64,000 bases of DNA from Bacteroides sp. An322 (lineage in GTDB: Bacteria; Bacteroidota; Bacteroidia; Bacteroidales; Bacteroidaceae): positions 186,001 to 250,000 of the forward strand of contig NZ_NFIN01000001.1 in assembly GCF_002161765.1 (NCBI RefSeq), read 5' to 3'. The notes beneath the pieces are model-generated. The model was not told the DNA's origin. It searched no databases and worked only from the letters and a program-made list of their open reading frames with translations. Shown piece by piece: positions 50,362 to 59,122 of the stretch (its first letter is position 1; each line of letters begins with the position of its first letter). The translations under genes were made by a program, and so were the position numbers.

Positions 50362-51699
50362 TTAAACGATGCCTTGCGCCATCATGGCATGAGCCACTTT
50401 CATGAATCCGGCGATGTTCGCACCTTTCACATAATTGATGTATCCATCAGGTTCGGTTCCATATTTCACGCATTGCTCATGGATGTTATGCATAATTTGA
50501 TGCAACTTGTCATCCACTTCCTGAGCAGTCCAACTGATATGCATCGCATTCTGGCTCATCTCCAATCCCGATGTAGCCACACCACCTGCATTTACGGCTT
50601 TTCCGGGTGCATACATCACCTTATTAGCGATAAACGCATCGATTGCTTCGGGCGTACATCCCATGTTGGAAATTTCTCCGACGCAAAGTACGTCATTTTT
50701 TATCAAATTACAAGCATCTTCGCCATTTAATTCATTCTGAGTTGCACAAGGAAGTGCAATATCCACCTTTACTTCCCACGGACGGCGTCCTGAATAGAAG
50801 GTTGCATTCGGATATTTCTCAGCATACGGAGCCACTATATCATTGCCCGAAGCCCGAAGTTCAAGCATATAGTCTATCTTTTCGCCACATACTCCGTCCG
50901 GGTCGTACACATATCCGTCCGGTCCAGACAGGGTAACGACTTTCGCCCCCAATTGATTGGCTTTGGTCACGGCACCCCATGCCACATTTCCGAATCCGGA
51001 AACAGCAATGGTCTTGCCCTTAATATCAATGCCTTTCTTGTCGAGCATGTGTTTCACAAAGTACAGCCCGCCAAACCCTGTAGCTTCGGGACGAATCAAC
51101 GAGCCACCGTATTCCAGTCCTTTGCCCGTAAATGTTCCGGTAAACTCGTGGGTCAGCTTTTTATACATGCCAAACATATAGCCCACTTCACGTCCGCCTA
51201 CACCGATATCACCGGCAGGAACATCCATATCGGGACCTAAATGATGATACAATTCCAACATAAAGGCTTGGCAGAAACGCATGATTTCAGCCTCGCTTTT
51301 GCCGCGCGGAGAGAAATCGGAACCGCCTTTCGCCCCACCCATCGGCAATGTAGTCAAAGCGTTCTTGAAAGTCTGTTCGAATCCCAAGAACTTCAAAATA
51401 GACAGATTAACCGAAGCATGGAACCGGATACCGCCTTTATACGGACCGATAGCGTTATTAAATTGTACCCGATAGCCCAAATTGACTTGTACTTTACCTT
51501 TATCGTCCACCCAAGGCACACGGAACGTAATGATACGGTCTGGTTCCACCAAACGCTCAATCAGTGAAACCTTTTCAAATTCAGGATGTTGATTGTAGAT
51601 ATCTTCAATAGAAAGCAGCACTTCCTTTACTGCTTGCAAATACTCAAGTTCACCCGGATGCTTAGCTTCCAGCGATGACATAATCTGATTGATATTCAT
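50362..51699 (-). CDS. gdhA: NADP-type glutamate dehydrogenase
   Basis: This 445-residue enzyme converts 2-oxoglutarate and ammonia to glutamate with NAD(P)H, a main ammonia assimilation step in Bacteroides. The Glu/Leu/Phe/Val dehydrogenase signatures are present: PYKGGIRFH, LPMGGAKGGSDF, the nucleotide-binding GFGNVAWG and APGKAVNAGGVATSG. The length equals the family norm for hexameric bacterial GdhA. Promoter 51744-51776 and terminator 50263-50300 make it a single-gene transcript. NADP specificity is the common annotation for this length class, not shown here. Confidence 0.93.
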   Translation of the reverse strand: MNINQIMSSLEAKHPGELEYLQAVKEVLLSIEDIYNQHPEFEKVSLIERLVEPDRIITFRVPWVDDKGKVQVNLGYRVQFNNAIGPYKGGIRFHASVNLSILKFLGFEQTFKNALTTLPMGGAKGGSDFSPRGKSEAEIMRFCQAFMLELYHHLGPDMDVPAGDIGVGGREVGYMFGMYKKLTHEFTGTFTGKGLEYGGSLIRPEATGFGGLYFVKHMLDKKGIDIKGKTIAVSGFGNVAWGAVTKANQLGAKVVTLSGPDGYVYDPDGVCGEKIDYMLELRASGNDIVAPYAEKYPNATFYSGRRPWEVKVDIALPCATQNELNGEDACNLIKNDVLCVGEISNMGCTPEAIDAFIANKVMYAPGKAVNAGGVATSGLEMSQNAMHISWTAQEVDDKLHQIMHNIHEQCVKYGTEPDGYINYVKGANIAGFMKVAHAMMAQGIV

Positions 51700-51743
51700 A
51701 ACAAACTTAATTTAAGGTCTGACAAAATGAAATGTTTCACTAT

Positions 51744-51776
51744 GCAAAGATAGGCTTTTCAGAGAAATCACCAAAT
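51744..51776 (-). promoter_or_regulatory. gdhA: gdhA promoter
   Basis: Minus-strand TTTGG (51775-51771), then 18-19 nt, then TATCTTTGC (51752-51744), a near-perfect Bacteroidetes promoter; leader about 40 nt. Confidence 0.75.
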
Positions 51777-51930
51777 ATTTCAGATGAAAAATCACAGAAA
51801 TCCGTGATAAAAAGTTAAACGCACAATTCTCCTTTTCATACGTAAAGTGAAGTTTCCGGCAAATAAAGTTGCATAAATCAAGAGAAATACCGAAATTTGT
51901 TTAATAAATAAAAGCGTAAATCCGAATACT

Positions 51931-54915
51931 ATGCTCAATAAGTTAAAATTAAACCAACTCTATTTCAAGGATACACAATTCGTCAATCTGATGACGAAAC
52001 GTATCTTCAACGTACTGCTTGTAGCAAACCCATACGATGCTTTCATGTTGGAAGACGACGGGCGTATTGATGAGAAAATATTCATCGAGTACATGAATCT
52101 CAGCCTTCGTTACCCGCCCCGCTTTACGCAGGTATCTACCGAAGAAGACGCATGGAAGCAACTGGAAAACACCCGTTTCGAACTGGTTATCTGTATGCCC
52201 GGCACGGATAATAGCGATACATTCGACATCGCACGCCAAATCAAAGAGAAATATCCCCACATCCCTTTGGTGGTGCTTACTCCTTTCTCGCACGGCATAC
52301 GGGAACGTATGGAACACGAAGACTTGAGTATTTTCGAATATGTGTTCTGCTGGTTAGGGAATACAGACCTATTGGTGTCTATCATCAAGCTGATAGAAGA
52401 CAAAATGAACCTGGAGCACGACATCAAGGAAGTGGGCGTGCAAATGATTCTTTTGGTAGAAGATTCCATCCGGTTCTATTCTTCTGTATTGCCCAACCTG
52501 TATAAATTCGTATTGCGCCAAAGCCAGGAATTTGCCACCGAGGCATTGAACGAACACCAACGCACCTTACGTATGCGTGGACGTCCCAAAATCGTATTGG
52601 CACGCACCTACGAAGAAGCCCTCGACCTATACAATAAATATAAAAACAATATCCTGGGGATTGTATCCGACGCCCGTTTCCCCCGCGAAGGGAAAATCGA
52701 CCCTCAGGCTGGTATACGCTTCCTTACCGTCGTGCGGAGCGAAAGCCCCTTTATACCTTTAATATTACAATCTGCCGAAATAGCCAACCGGGAATTTGCC
52801 CAACACGTACACGCCCAGTTCATCGACAAGAACTCGAAAAAGATGAGCATCGAGTTGCGCCAGGCGGTTTCCGAACATTTCGGATTCGGCGATTTCGTAT
52901 TCCGTAATCCTAAAACCAAGGAAGAAGTGGCTCGTGTGCATAACCTGAAAGACTTGCAGAATGCCATTTTTACGATTCCAGCCGATTCGCTTCTCTATCA
53001 CATCAGCCGGAACCACATGTCCCGTTGGCTCTATTCGCGGGCTATCTTCCCGGTGGCAGAGTTCTTGAAACAGATTACATGGGATTCCTTGCAAGACCTC
53101 GACGCACACCGCCAAATCATCTTCGAAGCTATCGTAAAATACCGCAAAATGAAAAACCAAGGTGTCGTAGCCGTTTTCCAACGAGACCGGTTCGACCGTT
53201 ATTCGCATTTTGCCCGCATCGGAGACGGTTCGTTAGGAGGAAAAGGCAGAGGACTGGCTTTCATCGACAACATGATTAAGCGTCACCCCGAATTTGAAGA
53301 GTTCGAGAATGCCATTATCGAAATCCCGAAGACCGTTGTGCTCTGTACCGATATCTTCGATGAGTTTATGGATACCAACCAGCTATATCAAATCGCATTG
53401 AGTGATGCCGATGACGATACCATTTTGCGTGCCTTCCTTCGCGCCAAACTTCCCGATAGCCTGGTAGAAGACTTCTTCGCTTTCTTCGATGTGGTAAAGG
53501 CTCCGATTGCCATCCGTTCGTCCAGCTTGTTGGAAGACTCACATTACCAACCCTTTGCCGGTATTTACTCTACGTATATGATTCCGTATATGGAAGACAA
53601 ATACGAGCGTCTCCGGATGCTGAGCGATGCGATAAAAGGCGTTTATGCTTCGGTCTTCTATAAAGACAGCAAGGCGTATATGCAGGCAACCAGCAACGTG
53701 ATTGATGAAGAAAAAATGGCGGTTATCCTTCAAGAAGTTGTAGGAACCCAGTATGGAGACAGGTATTATCCTTCTATTTCGGGTGTAGCCCGTTCGGTCA
53801 ATTATTATCCGATAAACGATGAACTTGCCGAAGAAGGAACGGTCAGCCTAGCATTGGGTTTGGGCAAATATATTGTAGACGGGGGACTCACTTTGCGCGT
53901 TTGCCCCTATCATCCCGACAAGGTATTGCAAACCAGCGAAATGGAAATGGCATTGCGCGAAACGCAGACCCGCTTCTACGCCCTCGACCTGAAAAACTTA
54001 GGACATAATTTTTCTTTAGACGATGGTTTCAACCTGTTGAAGCTTTCGGTAAAAGATGCCGAAGCAGACGGCTCGCTGAACTACATCGCCTCCACTTACG
54101 ACCCTTACGATATGGTAATCCGCGACGGCATCTATCCGGGCGGACGAAAAGTCATTACCTTTGCCAATATCCTTCAGCACGATGTATTCCCCTTGGCACG
54201 TATTCTCCAATTAGTGCAAAAATACGGGCAAGGCGAAATGCGCCGTCCGGTGGAAATCGAATTTGCGGTCAACCTGGACGCAAAAGAAAAACGAGGCGTT
54301 TTCTACCTCTTGCAAATCCGCCCCATGGTAGACATGAAAGCCGACTTGGAAGAAGACCTTGAAACAATCCCCGAAGAACATTTGCTACTGAAGAGTGAAA
54401 ACTCATTGGGTCAAGGCATTATGAATGATATCCAAGACGTGATTTACGTAAAAACCGAAGGCTATTCCGCATCGAATAACCAATTGATTGCCTACGACAT
54501 CGAAAAACTGAACAAGCGTTTCCTTGATGAAGGAAAGCATTATGTCTTGGTGGGTCCGGGAAGATGGGGAAGCAGCGATACGTGGTTAGGAATTCCGGTG
54601 AAATGGCCCAACATATCGGCAGCCCGTGTGATTGTAGAAGCCGGCTTGACCAACTATCGGGTAGATCCCAGCCAAGGCACCCATTTCTTCCAAAACCTGA
54701 CATCATTCGGAGTGGGCTATTTTACTATCAATACTTATTGCGGAGACGGCATTTTCAACGAAGAGCTGTTAAATTCAATGCCTGCCGTAGAAGAGACCAA
54801 ATTCATCCGCTGGGTACATTTCGACCAACCGCTTACGGTAAAAATGAACGGAAAAAAGAAACTCGGCGTAGTGGAATTGCCTCTATCGGATGCCGAGAAA
54901 ACAGAACCTCAATAA
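51931..54915 (+). CDS. Receiver-domain/PPDK-N fusion protein (annotated PEP synthase-like)
   Basis: This 994-residue protein has a degenerate receiver-like domain at about 25-160 (LLVANPYDAF; the usual acidic site is replaced). A second receiver at about 170-320 keeps the acidic pair LLVEDS, the phospho-acceptor position in IVSDARFP and Lys in DKNSKK. A PPDK_N ATP-binding domain follows from about 435 (RIGDGSLGGKGRG; IRSSSLLEDSHYQPFAGIY). The phosphohistidine and PEP-binding domains of a real PEP synthase are not seen. It may be a phosphorylation-controlled ATP-grasp enzyme. It is widespread in Bacteroidetes as PEP synthase by annotation. Confidence 0.8.
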   Translation: MLNKLKLNQLYFKDTQFVNLMTKRIFNVLLVANPYDAFMLEDDGRIDEKIFIEYMNLSLRYPPRFTQVSTEEDAWKQLENTRFELVICMPGTDNSDTFDIARQIKEKYPHIPLVVLTPFSHGIRERMEHEDLSIFEYVFCWLGNTDLLVSIIKLIEDKMNLEHDIKEVGVQMILLVEDSIRFYSSVLPNLYKFVLRQSQEFATEALNEHQRTLRMRGRPKIVLARTYEEALDLYNKYKNNILGIVSDARFPREGKIDPQAGIRFLTVVRSESPFIPLILQSAEIANREFAQHVHAQFIDKNSKKMSIELRQAVSEHFGFGDFVFRNPKTKEEVARVHNLKDLQNAIFTIPADSLLYHISRNHMSRWLYSRAIFPVAEFLKQITWDSLQDLDAHRQIIFEAIVKYRKMKNQGVVAVFQRDRFDRYSHFARIGDGSLGGKGRGLAFIDNMIKRHPEFEEFENAIIEIPKTVVLCTDIFDEFMDTNQLYQIALSDADDDTILRAFLRAKLPDSLVEDFFAFFDVVKAPIAIRSSSLLEDSHYQPFAGIYSTYMIPYMEDKYERLRMLSDAIKGVYASVFYKDSKAYMQATSNVIDEEKMAVILQEVVGTQYGDRYYPSISGVARSVNYYPINDELAEEGTVSLALGLGKYIVDGGLTLRVCPYHPDKVLQTSEMEMALRETQTRFYALDLKNLGHNFSLDDGFNLLKLSVKDAEADGSLNYIASTYDPYDMVIRDGIYPGGRKVITFANILQHDVFPLARILQLVQKYGQGEMRRPVEIEFAVNLDAKEKRGVFYLLQIRPMVDMKADLEEDLETIPEEHLLLKSENSLGQGIMNDIQDVIYVKTEGYSASNNQLIAYDIEKLNKRFLDEGKHYVLVGPGRWGSSDTWLGIPVKWPNISAARVIVEAGLTNYRVDPSQGTHFFQNLTSFGVGYFTINTYCGDGIFNEELLNSMPAVEETKFIRWVHFDQPLTVKMNGKKKLGVVELPLSDAEKTEPQ

Positions 54916-54931
54916 CCTCCTTCAGGCTTAA

Positions 54932-55062
54932 TCAAAAAACGCACCTAGCTTCGTCGGCTGATGAACCTAGGTGCGTTGCCTGATGAAGCCGTATGTATCG
55001 GCATACGAAGCCTGCTTCATTAAAACGATAAAAAAACAGGCTGAATATGTACACATTCAGCC
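54932..55062 (-). terminator. Two minus-oriented terminator-like hairpins
   Basis: Hairpin 1 has 11-bp perfect arms AACGCACCTAG (54938-54948) and CTAGGTGCGTT (54967-54977), followed on the minus strand by TTTTT. Hairpin 2 has 8-bp arms (55039-55046 / 55055-55062) followed on the minus strand by TTTTTTT. Both lie between two plus-strand genes. Confidence 0.6.
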
Positions 55063-55111
55063 CGATTTGCGTTGATATAAACATATTTTACACCTAAACT
55101 TTTTATTTATT

Positions 55112-56071
55112 ATGAAAGTAAATTATGTATTATGCATCGCTTTATCGATGGCTATGGCTTCATGCCAACAAGAACAAATGCCCGAACAGGGTACAGTGGA
55201 AAACACCGGAATCCGGATTCAAGCCAGCATTTCGGATAATCAGACAAGCCGTACTGCAACACAAGCAACGGGAGAAACCACCTTCGAGACAAATGACCAA
55301 ATCGGTTTCTTCATGCCGGAAGCATCCAGTCCGACTCTATTCACTTACAACACCTCCCAATGGGAATCTGAAACAAGATTAGACTGGCCCGACCTGACAA
55401 ACGATTTCACTTTTTGTGCCTTCTATCCTTATAAAGAAAGCGCAACACGCGAAAACATTTCAATGCCCGACTTAACTACCCAAACGGGAGAACTTACCGA
55501 CATCGGCAATTACGATTTCCTTGCAGCAACAAAAACATGCAAATTCTCTACCACAGGCGGAATCGTAAGCTTTACCGATGCAGACGCGTTCAAGCACGTA
55601 TATAGCCTGCTTTTGATTACATTGACCGATAGCGAAGACGCAACAACACTTCTCCAATCAGCAAGTATCAGCGGAGCAGGATGTTTCACGAATTACGCAT
55701 ACCGGTTTACGGAAGAAGGAACAGGAGAAACATTCAAGCCGGAAGGAAACGAAGAGAAAAACGAATGGACCGCAACGTATGAAACGGGGAAAGAAATAGC
55801 AGACGGTACCGGCATCCAACTTGCTGTTTTATTAAATCCATCTGATATAGAAATCCCCTTGGCTTTCAACATCGGCTATACACGCGAGGGGGTAAATTTC
55901 ACCGCTGGCACCAATTCCATAAGCCATGCATTTACAGAAGGTTACAGTTACAAATACCAAATCCGCATAAACGACGGAGAACTGATTGTAGAAGGCTATG
56001 AAATATCCCAATGGGCAGAAGGAGAAGTAGAAAATGGGAATATAACCGTAGAAGGTACTTTACAAGAATAA
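55112..56071 (+). CDS. Host fimbrillin-family lipoprotein
   Basis: This 319-residue lipoprotein has a signal peptide (CIALSMAMASCQQEQ; Cys about residue 18) and a fimbrillin-like body (FETNDQIGFFMPEASS; TFCAFYPYKES; AYRFTEEGTGETF). Such proteins can be pilus subunits or minor surface proteins. It is monocistronic between the large PPDK-N gene and a convergent lipoprotein gene, with the imperfect palindrome at 56081-56193 behind it. No Mfa2-like anchor is present nearby. Confidence 0.78.
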   Translation: MKVNYVLCIALSMAMASCQQEQMPEQGTVENTGIRIQASISDNQTSRTATQATGETTFETNDQIGFFMPEASSPTLFTYNTSQWESETRLDWPDLTNDFTFCAFYPYKESATRENISMPDLTTQTGELTDIGNYDFLAATKTCKFSTTGGIVSFTDADAFKHVYSLLLITLTDSEDATTLLQSASISGAGCFTNYAYRFTEEGTGETFKPEGNEEKNEWTATYETGKEIADGTGIQLAVLLNPSDIEIPLAFNIGYTREGVNFTAGTNSISHAFTEGYSYKYQIRINDGELIVEGYEISQWAEGEVENGNITVEGTLQE

Positions 56072-56080
56072 ACACATATA

Positions 56081-56193
56081 AAACAGACAAGAGGTGTATC
56101 AAAATAAAATTTAGCTCTCATTTTGTCATCCTGTTTCTATGACATTACTTTTTGATAGGCAATTCTCATTTTGAGACAGCCTCTTGTCTGTTT
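56081..56193. repeat. Long imperfect palindrome between convergent lipoprotein genes
   Basis: Outer arms AAACAGACAAGAGG (56081-56094) and its complement (56180-56193) are perfect over 14 bp. The next about 20 bp inside also pair imperfectly (TGTATCAAAAT / ATTTTGAGACAG). The whole is about 113 bp, between the convergent genes 55112+ and 56217-. It may be a bidirectional terminator, or a MITE-like remnant, as GAGGCTGTCTCAAAAT resembles ends of small Bacteroides insertion elements (from memory). Confidence 0.55.
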
Positions 56194-56216
56194 ATGCTCA
56201 ACAATAAGTAACGGAG

Positions 56217-56975
56217 TTATTCGTTTTCTCCAGCTATTTTCATGGATACCGAATAAGAACCGTTACCATCCACATGAATGATTAGCTTTCTCCAATACAA
56301 ATTGATAACCTCTTCTATCATATCCTGATCTGCACCAACTATCAGATTAGAGCCATTCGTACCCCAAAAATAAGGCTCCCCTGTCTTATCTACTAAATCA
56401 AGCAATTCTTCCTTTGTTTCATCAAGCGTATAAGAAATATCGCCTGTCTCATCCTTTTGAGAAATTATACTGCCATTCTCTTCATCCACAAAGTGATAAG
56501 CTATCGAATAGTCACCATAAAACAAATCCACGCTTGTCTTTTCATATTCCGGCATGTCCGTTTTAGGAACGTACGAAACGATTATCTCGTCATCGACTGG
56601 GAACTCTTCCCAATGAAGCTTTCTGGTCCATGTCATGATATTGGCACTCGATGAAGAGCCATCCCCAAAAGTCACGCCAAAACGGGCGTCATTATTTATC
56701 TGCATCCAGTCCGTATCGGTTATCTGAACCGTCACCTCTTTCCCGTCGTCTCCCATATAAGTTACTTGAGGTATCACATATTTCAACAAGTCTTCAGAGC
56801 AATTCAGCGTATAGGTGATGTCCACATAATGAGCCGGCTCAGGTTCCGGAGCAGGTTCCTCCGGAGTCGGTTCTGGTACTTCCGTAATCACTTCGTCTTT
56901 CTCACAAGAAAACAAGCCTATGCACATCAATGAGGTGCATAGCATAGTCATAAAACAACTCTTCTTCATATCCAT
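56217..56975 (-). CDS. Hypothetical Pro/Glu-linker lipoprotein
   Basis: This 252-residue lipoprotein has lipobox CIGLFSC, followed by an acidic Pro/Glu-rich spacer (EVPEPTPEEPAPEPEP). A beta-rich domain follows (HYVDITYTLNCSEDLLKYVI; ARFGVTFGDGSSSSAN). No family is recognised. It is convergent with the host fimbrillin. ATG 56969 is an alternative start. The spacer suggests surface exposure. Confidence 0.65.
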   Translation of the reverse strand: MDMKKSCFMTMLCTSLMCIGLFSCEKDEVITEVPEPTPEEPAPEPEPAHYVDITYTLNCSEDLLKYVIPQVTYMGDDGKEVTVQITDTDWMQINNDARFGVTFGDGSSSSANIMTWTRKLHWEEFPVDDEIIVSYVPKTDMPEYEKTSVDLFYGDYSIAYHFVDEENGSIISQKDETGDISYTLDETKEELLDLVDKTGEPYFWGTNGSNLIVGADQDMIEEVINLYWRKLIIHVDGNGSYSVSMKIAGENE

Positions 56976-57165
56976 ACGATTTAAATCGATTCGAAATCCG
57001 TATGCAAGTTTACGAATTTATTCCCAATCGCCTATGCCAAGCAAACAGCGAACCATTAATAATTAGTTTCAATTAACACACGGCTTTAAATAACCCACGC
57101 AAGAAGGGTAAACGGATAGCATTATAATGTCTTCGAGAATAGGTAACAACGTCCAAAAAGCCTAG

Positions 57166-57300
57166 TACCTTTTATATTCCGCCAGCCGGAATGTATGTTC
57201 CAGCGGGCGGAATATAAAATGAAACTATCTGCTCAGAGAAAAGCAGGCAATCGGAAAGGCAAACAAAACAAGCCAAAAACAGATTGCCTTTTCTTCTTTA
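57166..57300 (+). ncRNA. Candidate small RNA in the 56976-57401 intergenic region
   Basis: A TACCTTTT box (57166-57173) overlaps the start of a perfect 14-bp inverted repeat (TTTTATATTCCGCC, 57170-57183 / 57206-57219) with a nested inner stem. A second 8-bp stem (AGGCAATC / GATTGCCT) follows from about 57246, ending in TTTTCTTC on the plus strand. This looks like a hairpin followed by an intrinsic terminator. No open frame of note is inside. Transcription is not shown and the promoter match is weak. Confidence 0.4.
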
Positions 57301-57327
57301 AGAACTAACAAAAAAACAAGAAACTTC

Positions 57328-57359
57328 TTTGAGGAAGTTAATTAATTCGTTTCCTTTGC
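57328..57359 (+). promoter_or_regulatory. Candidate promoter of the small gene at 57402
   Basis: TTTG (57328-57331), 19 nt spacer, TTCCTTTGC (57351-57359), which differs by one base from TAnnTTTGC. Confidence 0.55.
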
Positions 57360-57401
57360 GGAAAGAAAAACCTCAAATAACCTATTTTATCCCCATATCA
57401 C

Positions 57402-57599
57402 ATGACAGACGAAAAATTGAAAGCAATGGGATGTACTACATTGGAAGAACTTCTCGACAGGGAATATAGACCTAAAGGTACTCCCGAACGAGACCGGTTC
57501 GAACGTGATGCCGAAGCTTTTATCCGAGCCGAATGTATGAAAGAAAAATATAGGAAAATTAAAGCACGACTAAAAAATAAGAAGAGTGCCTCAAAATGA
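57402..57599 (+). CDS. Small hypothetical protein resembling an XRE-regulator N terminus
   Basis: This 65-residue protein (MTDEKLKAMGCTTLEELLDR) contains the pattern LEELLDREY ... GTPERDRFERDAEAF. I recall this pattern as the N-terminal extension of Bacteroidetes XRE-family antitoxin-like regulators. The helix-turn-helix part is missing; the C terminus is basic (KARLKNKKSASK). It may be a truncated regulator or a stand-alone partner protein. It has its own promoter-like element and a terminator that overlaps its end. Confidence 0.55.
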   Translation: MTDEKLKAMGCTTLEELLDREYRPKGTPERDRFERDAEAFIRAECMKEKYRKIKARLKNKKSASK

Positions 57600-57633
57600 A
57601 AACCGATATTCATTCTAAAGCACTCTTCTTTGT
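57580..57633. terminator. Bidirectional terminator
   Basis: Perfect 11-bp arms AAGAAGAGTGC (57580-57590) and GCACTCTTCTT (57621-57631) between the 57402 gene and convergent pepD; the left arm overlaps the stop region. Confidence 0.7.
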
Positions 57634-57657
57634 TCATTATTCACTATTCACTGTACA

Positions 57658-59115
57658 TCATTTCTCTGGCGTATTGGCAAGCGTAGCGGTCAGGAAATCG
57701 TAGAACTTGGCTACGGACGCTATTTCGCATTTCTCATCGGGAGTATGCGGACCTACCAAAGTCGGACCGAACGAAATCATGTCTAAGCCCGGAATTACCG
57801 CTCCGATAATGCCGCACTCCAGTCCGGCATGAATCACTTTCACTTCGGGAGCTTCGCCGAACTGTGCCTGATAGGCTTCCTTCATGGCATGAAGAATGGG
57901 CGAATTGACATTCGGTTCCCAACCTGAATAGCCTCCCGAACGCTCTACGTGCATCCCTGCCATCGAGAAGCAGCTTTCGAGCGCCGTATTGCGATAGTCT
58001 TTCATCGACTCACGGGCACTGCGGGTCAATATCTTCACCGACGCTTTTCCTCCCTTAATGTCTACGATAGCCAAATTCGAAGAAGTCTCTACCGTATCGG
58101 GGATAGTCGGGATGTAACGCTCTACCCCGTTGGGACACGCATAGATAGCGTCTACCAAGTTGTCGCGGATTTCTTCGGGCACCATATACTTAGGCAAGTC
58201 CACCCGTTCTGCCTGGAAACTCAAGCCCTCTTCGATGGTTTCATATTCTTCGCGCCATACCTGTTCACACTCGCCTACGTATGCCAACACATCTTCTACT
58301 TCCTCTTCGGGAACCGTAATAATCGCTTCACATTCACGCGGAATGGCATTACGCATGTTTCCGCCTTCCCATGAAACGAGGCAAGCCTCATCGTAAGCAA
58401 TCACCTGATTCAGGAAACGAGCCATGAGCTTGTTGGCATTGGCGTGACCCCAACCTATCTGAATGCCCGAATGTCCTCCGCGCAAACCTTTCAGCGTTAC
58501 CTTCAAAGCCACATCCGTAGGGTCGGTCTCTTCTTCCTTGTATTCCAATGTAGCGGTCAGGTCTTCGCCTCCGGCACATCCGATATACAATTCTCCTTCT
58601 TCTTCCGAATCCAGATTGAGCAAGATATCCCCGTCAATTGTTCCGGGTTTCAAGCCGAAAGCACCATACATGCCCGTCTCTTCATCTGCCGTAATCAGAG
58701 CCACCAACGGACCGTGTTTCAAGGTTTTATCTTCCATGACCGCCATGATAGCCGCCACGCCCATACCGTCATCGGCACCTAACGTCGTGCCTTGGGCACG
58801 CACCCATTCCCCGTCTATTACCGGACGAATCGGGTCGATCTCGAAATCGTGTTCTGTTTCCTTGTTCTTCTGAGGCACCATATCCATGTGCGCCTGCAAG
58901 ATAACAGTCTTGCGGTTTTCCATTCCCGGAGCAGCCGGTTTGCGGTAGATGATGTTTCCAGCCTCATCTTGGAAAGCCTCTACACCCACACTCTTGCCAA
59001 ACTCCAACAAGAATGCCTGAACTTTTTCCAGATGTCCAGAAGGACGAGGAACTTGTGTCAACGAATAAAAATGCTTCCACACATTCTGTGGAGCAAGCGA
59101 AAGAATGTCACTCAT
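57658..59115 (-). CDS. pepD: Aminoacyl-histidine dipeptidase
   Basis: This 485-residue M20-family dipeptidase cleaves Xaa-His and other dipeptides. Metal-binding motifs QAHMDMVPQ, LGADDGMGV and ITADEETGMYG are present, and a late HAGLECGI motif contains a further metal ligand. The family length is 480-490, so it is complete. The ATG at 59115 (MSDILSLAPQNVW) is preferred over the frame extension to 59166, which would overlap the next gene. It is followed by the membrane gene at 59123 in the same orientation, 7 bp upstream. Confidence 0.93.
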   Translation of the reverse strand: MSDILSLAPQNVWKHFYSLTQVPRPSGHLEKVQAFLLEFGKSVGVEAFQDEAGNIIYRKPAAPGMENRKTVILQAHMDMVPQKNKETEHDFEIDPIRPVIDGEWVRAQGTTLGADDGMGVAAIMAVMEDKTLKHGPLVALITADEETGMYGAFGLKPGTIDGDILLNLDSEEEGELYIGCAGGEDLTATLEYKEEETDPTDVALKVTLKGLRGGHSGIQIGWGHANANKLMARFLNQVIAYDEACLVSWEGGNMRNAIPRECEAIITVPEEEVEDVLAYVGECEQVWREEYETIEEGLSFQAERVDLPKYMVPEEIRDNLVDAIYACPNGVERYIPTIPDTVETSSNLAIVDIKGGKASVKILTRSARESMKDYRNTALESCFSMAGMHVERSGGYSGWEPNVNSPILHAMKEAYQAQFGEAPEVKVIHAGLECGIIGAVIPGLDMISFGPTLVGPHTPDEKCEIASVAKFYDFLTATLANTPEK

Positions 59116-59122
59116 ACTGATT

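Noticed and set aside
51931-54915. Ordinary PEP synthase
   Set aside because: The swivelling phosphohistidine and PEP/pyruvate barrel domains are not visible in the 994 residues.
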